From positions 1,116,001 through 1,180,000 of the forward strand of contig NZ_JARKMR010000001.1 in assembly GCF_029350975.1 (NCBI RefSeq): a stretch of 64,000 bases of DNA. Reading direction: 5' to 3'. Of this stretch, positions 63,446-64,000 are shown in pieces (position 1 is the first letter of the stretch; the number at the start of each line of letters is the position of its first letter). The DNA is from Maribacter zhoushanensis. GTDB lineage: Bacteria; Bacteroidota; Bacteroidia; Flavobacteriales; Flavobacteriaceae. The notes under the pieces are model-generated. The model saw only the letters and a program-made list of their open reading frames with translations, ran no database searches and was not told the origin of the DNA. Both the position numbers and the translations under genes were made by a program.

Positions 63446-64000
63446 ATGCAAAAACCAAATAGAAGATTAGAAGAACAAACCTGTATTGTTACAGGTTCCA
63501 GTGACGGTATTGGCGAGGCTGTAGCAAAGGCTATGGGTCTGGAGGGTGCTAATATTGTTGTTAATTACCACAGTAGTAAAGAAGAAGCAGAAGAAGTTGC
63601 GCACGAGATTAGTACAAATTCAAATGCAGGTGATGCTATTGTAGTAAAATGTGACGTTAGTAAAGAAGATGACGTTAAAGACATGTTTAAGAAAACCATA
63701 TCTAAATTTAGTACTGTAGACATATGTGTTACCAATGCTGGTTTGCAGTTGGATCATCCACTTCATGAGATGCCATTGAAAGATTGGCAAAGGGTGATAG
63801 ATGTGAATCTTACAGGGCAGTTTCTTTGCGCTAAAGAAGCGATTATAGAATTTAAAAGAAGAGGAATGCGACCTGTAGTATCTAAATCTCTGGGTAAAAT
63901 AATACATATGAGTTCTGTGCATGAAGTTATTCCGTGGGCAGGTCATGCTAATTATGCTGCTTCTAAAGGAGGTTTGGTCATGCTCATGCAAACAATTTGC
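63446..64000 (+). CDS. Short-chain dehydrogenase, glucose 1-dehydrogenase type (partial)
   Basis: The first 185 codons of an SDR oxidoreductase, cut by the window end. From ATG at 63446 the frame stays open. CIVTGSSDGIGEAVAKAM gives the TGxxxGIG cofactor motif, CVTNAGLQ the NAG motif, IIHMSSVHE the catalytic Ser, and YAASKGG the catalytic Tyr-Lys. The VHEVIPWAGHANYAASKGG block is characteristic of glucose 1-dehydrogenases, which oxidise glucose to gluconolactone with NAD(P). It follows galM by 152 bases on the same strand. Confidence 0.9.
   Translation, partial: MQKPNRRLEEQTCIVTGSSDGIGEAVAKAMGLEGANIVVNYHSSKEEAEEVAHEISTNSNAGDAIVVKCDVSKEDDVKDMFKKTISKFSTVDICVTNAGLQLDHPLHEMPLKDWQRVIDVNLTGQFLCAKEAIIEFKRRGMRPVVSKSLGKIIHMSSVHEVIPWAGHANYAASKGGLVMLMQTIC

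Noticed and set aside
63620-63991. A 123-codon minus-strand frame at the window end
   Set aside because: Antisense to the partial SDR gene, whose cofactor and catalytic motifs are all in frame.

Overview
The window is about 64 kb of an AT-rich chromosome from a member of the Flavobacteriaceae (Bacteroidetes). Two proteins end in a type-B sorting domain of the type IX secretion system. Families typical of this lineage are present (DUF4293 beside rho, DUF3667, DUF2911, DUF6588-like, FadL-like barrels, lipid-anchored periplasmic proteins). SecD and SecF are fused, Rho carries a long disordered insert, and several promoters match the Bacteroidetes pattern TTG-N19-TAnnTTTG. Uronate catabolism fed by a TRAP transporter fits a polysaccharide-degrading, probably marine, bacterium; Maribacter/Zobellia-like is a guess. 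I see no prophage, insertion sequence, CRISPR array or rRNA operon.

Layout. 0.2-7.3 kb: envelope and lipoprotein genes (OmpA-like, NIPSNAP, NYN-LOTUS, DUF885, amidohydrolase). 7.3-19.1 kb: DUF2911, asnB, CsbD, gyrB, a beta-barrel protein, mdh, a small exported protein and secDF. 19.2-28.2 kb, mostly minus strand: lgt-DUF192-GNAT-ABC operon, yidD, an acetaldehyde-dehydrogenase-type ALDH with its DUF779 partner and divergent AraC regulator, then folE-cysS. 28.3-34.6 kb: two paralogous T9SS cargo proteins, a FadL-type porin and a strange low-complexity lipoprotein. 34.7-40.7 kb: proS, two identical tRNA-Glu genes, rpsT, two unknown membrane/lipoprotein genes, rho, DUF4293. 40.9-51.8 kb: DM13-like lipoprotein and a barrel protein, a phosphoesterase, truA-ABC exporter, folP-cdaA-DUF3667 (c-di-AMP synthesis), then DUF1599-DoxX-tpiA-prmA-clpS.

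52.2-64 kb is the accessory part: a galacturonate-utilisation operon (uxaC, a three-gene TRAP transporter with a lipid-anchored binding protein, uxaB, uxaA) followed by a convergent LacI-family gene. A canonical promoter followed directly by a LacI-type palindrome lies upstream of uxaC. Together these genes would import galacturonate and convert it to 2-keto-3-deoxygluconate; the kinase and aldolase that finish the pathway are not here. A Nudix-fold sugar regulator, an aldose 1-epimerase and the first 185 codons of a glucose-1-dehydrogenase-type SDR complete a sugar-metabolism island.

Most of the window is conserved core genome, and I do not claim an undescribed multi-gene system. The items most worth following are the uxaC promoter/operator and leader hairpin, a secreted protein before secDF resembling a SecD periplasmic head, the ABC protein whose first half lacks a P-loop, the aromatic/Ser-Arg lipoprotein, consensus -7 boxes only a few bases before start codons, and several inverted or direct repeats in intergenic DNA.
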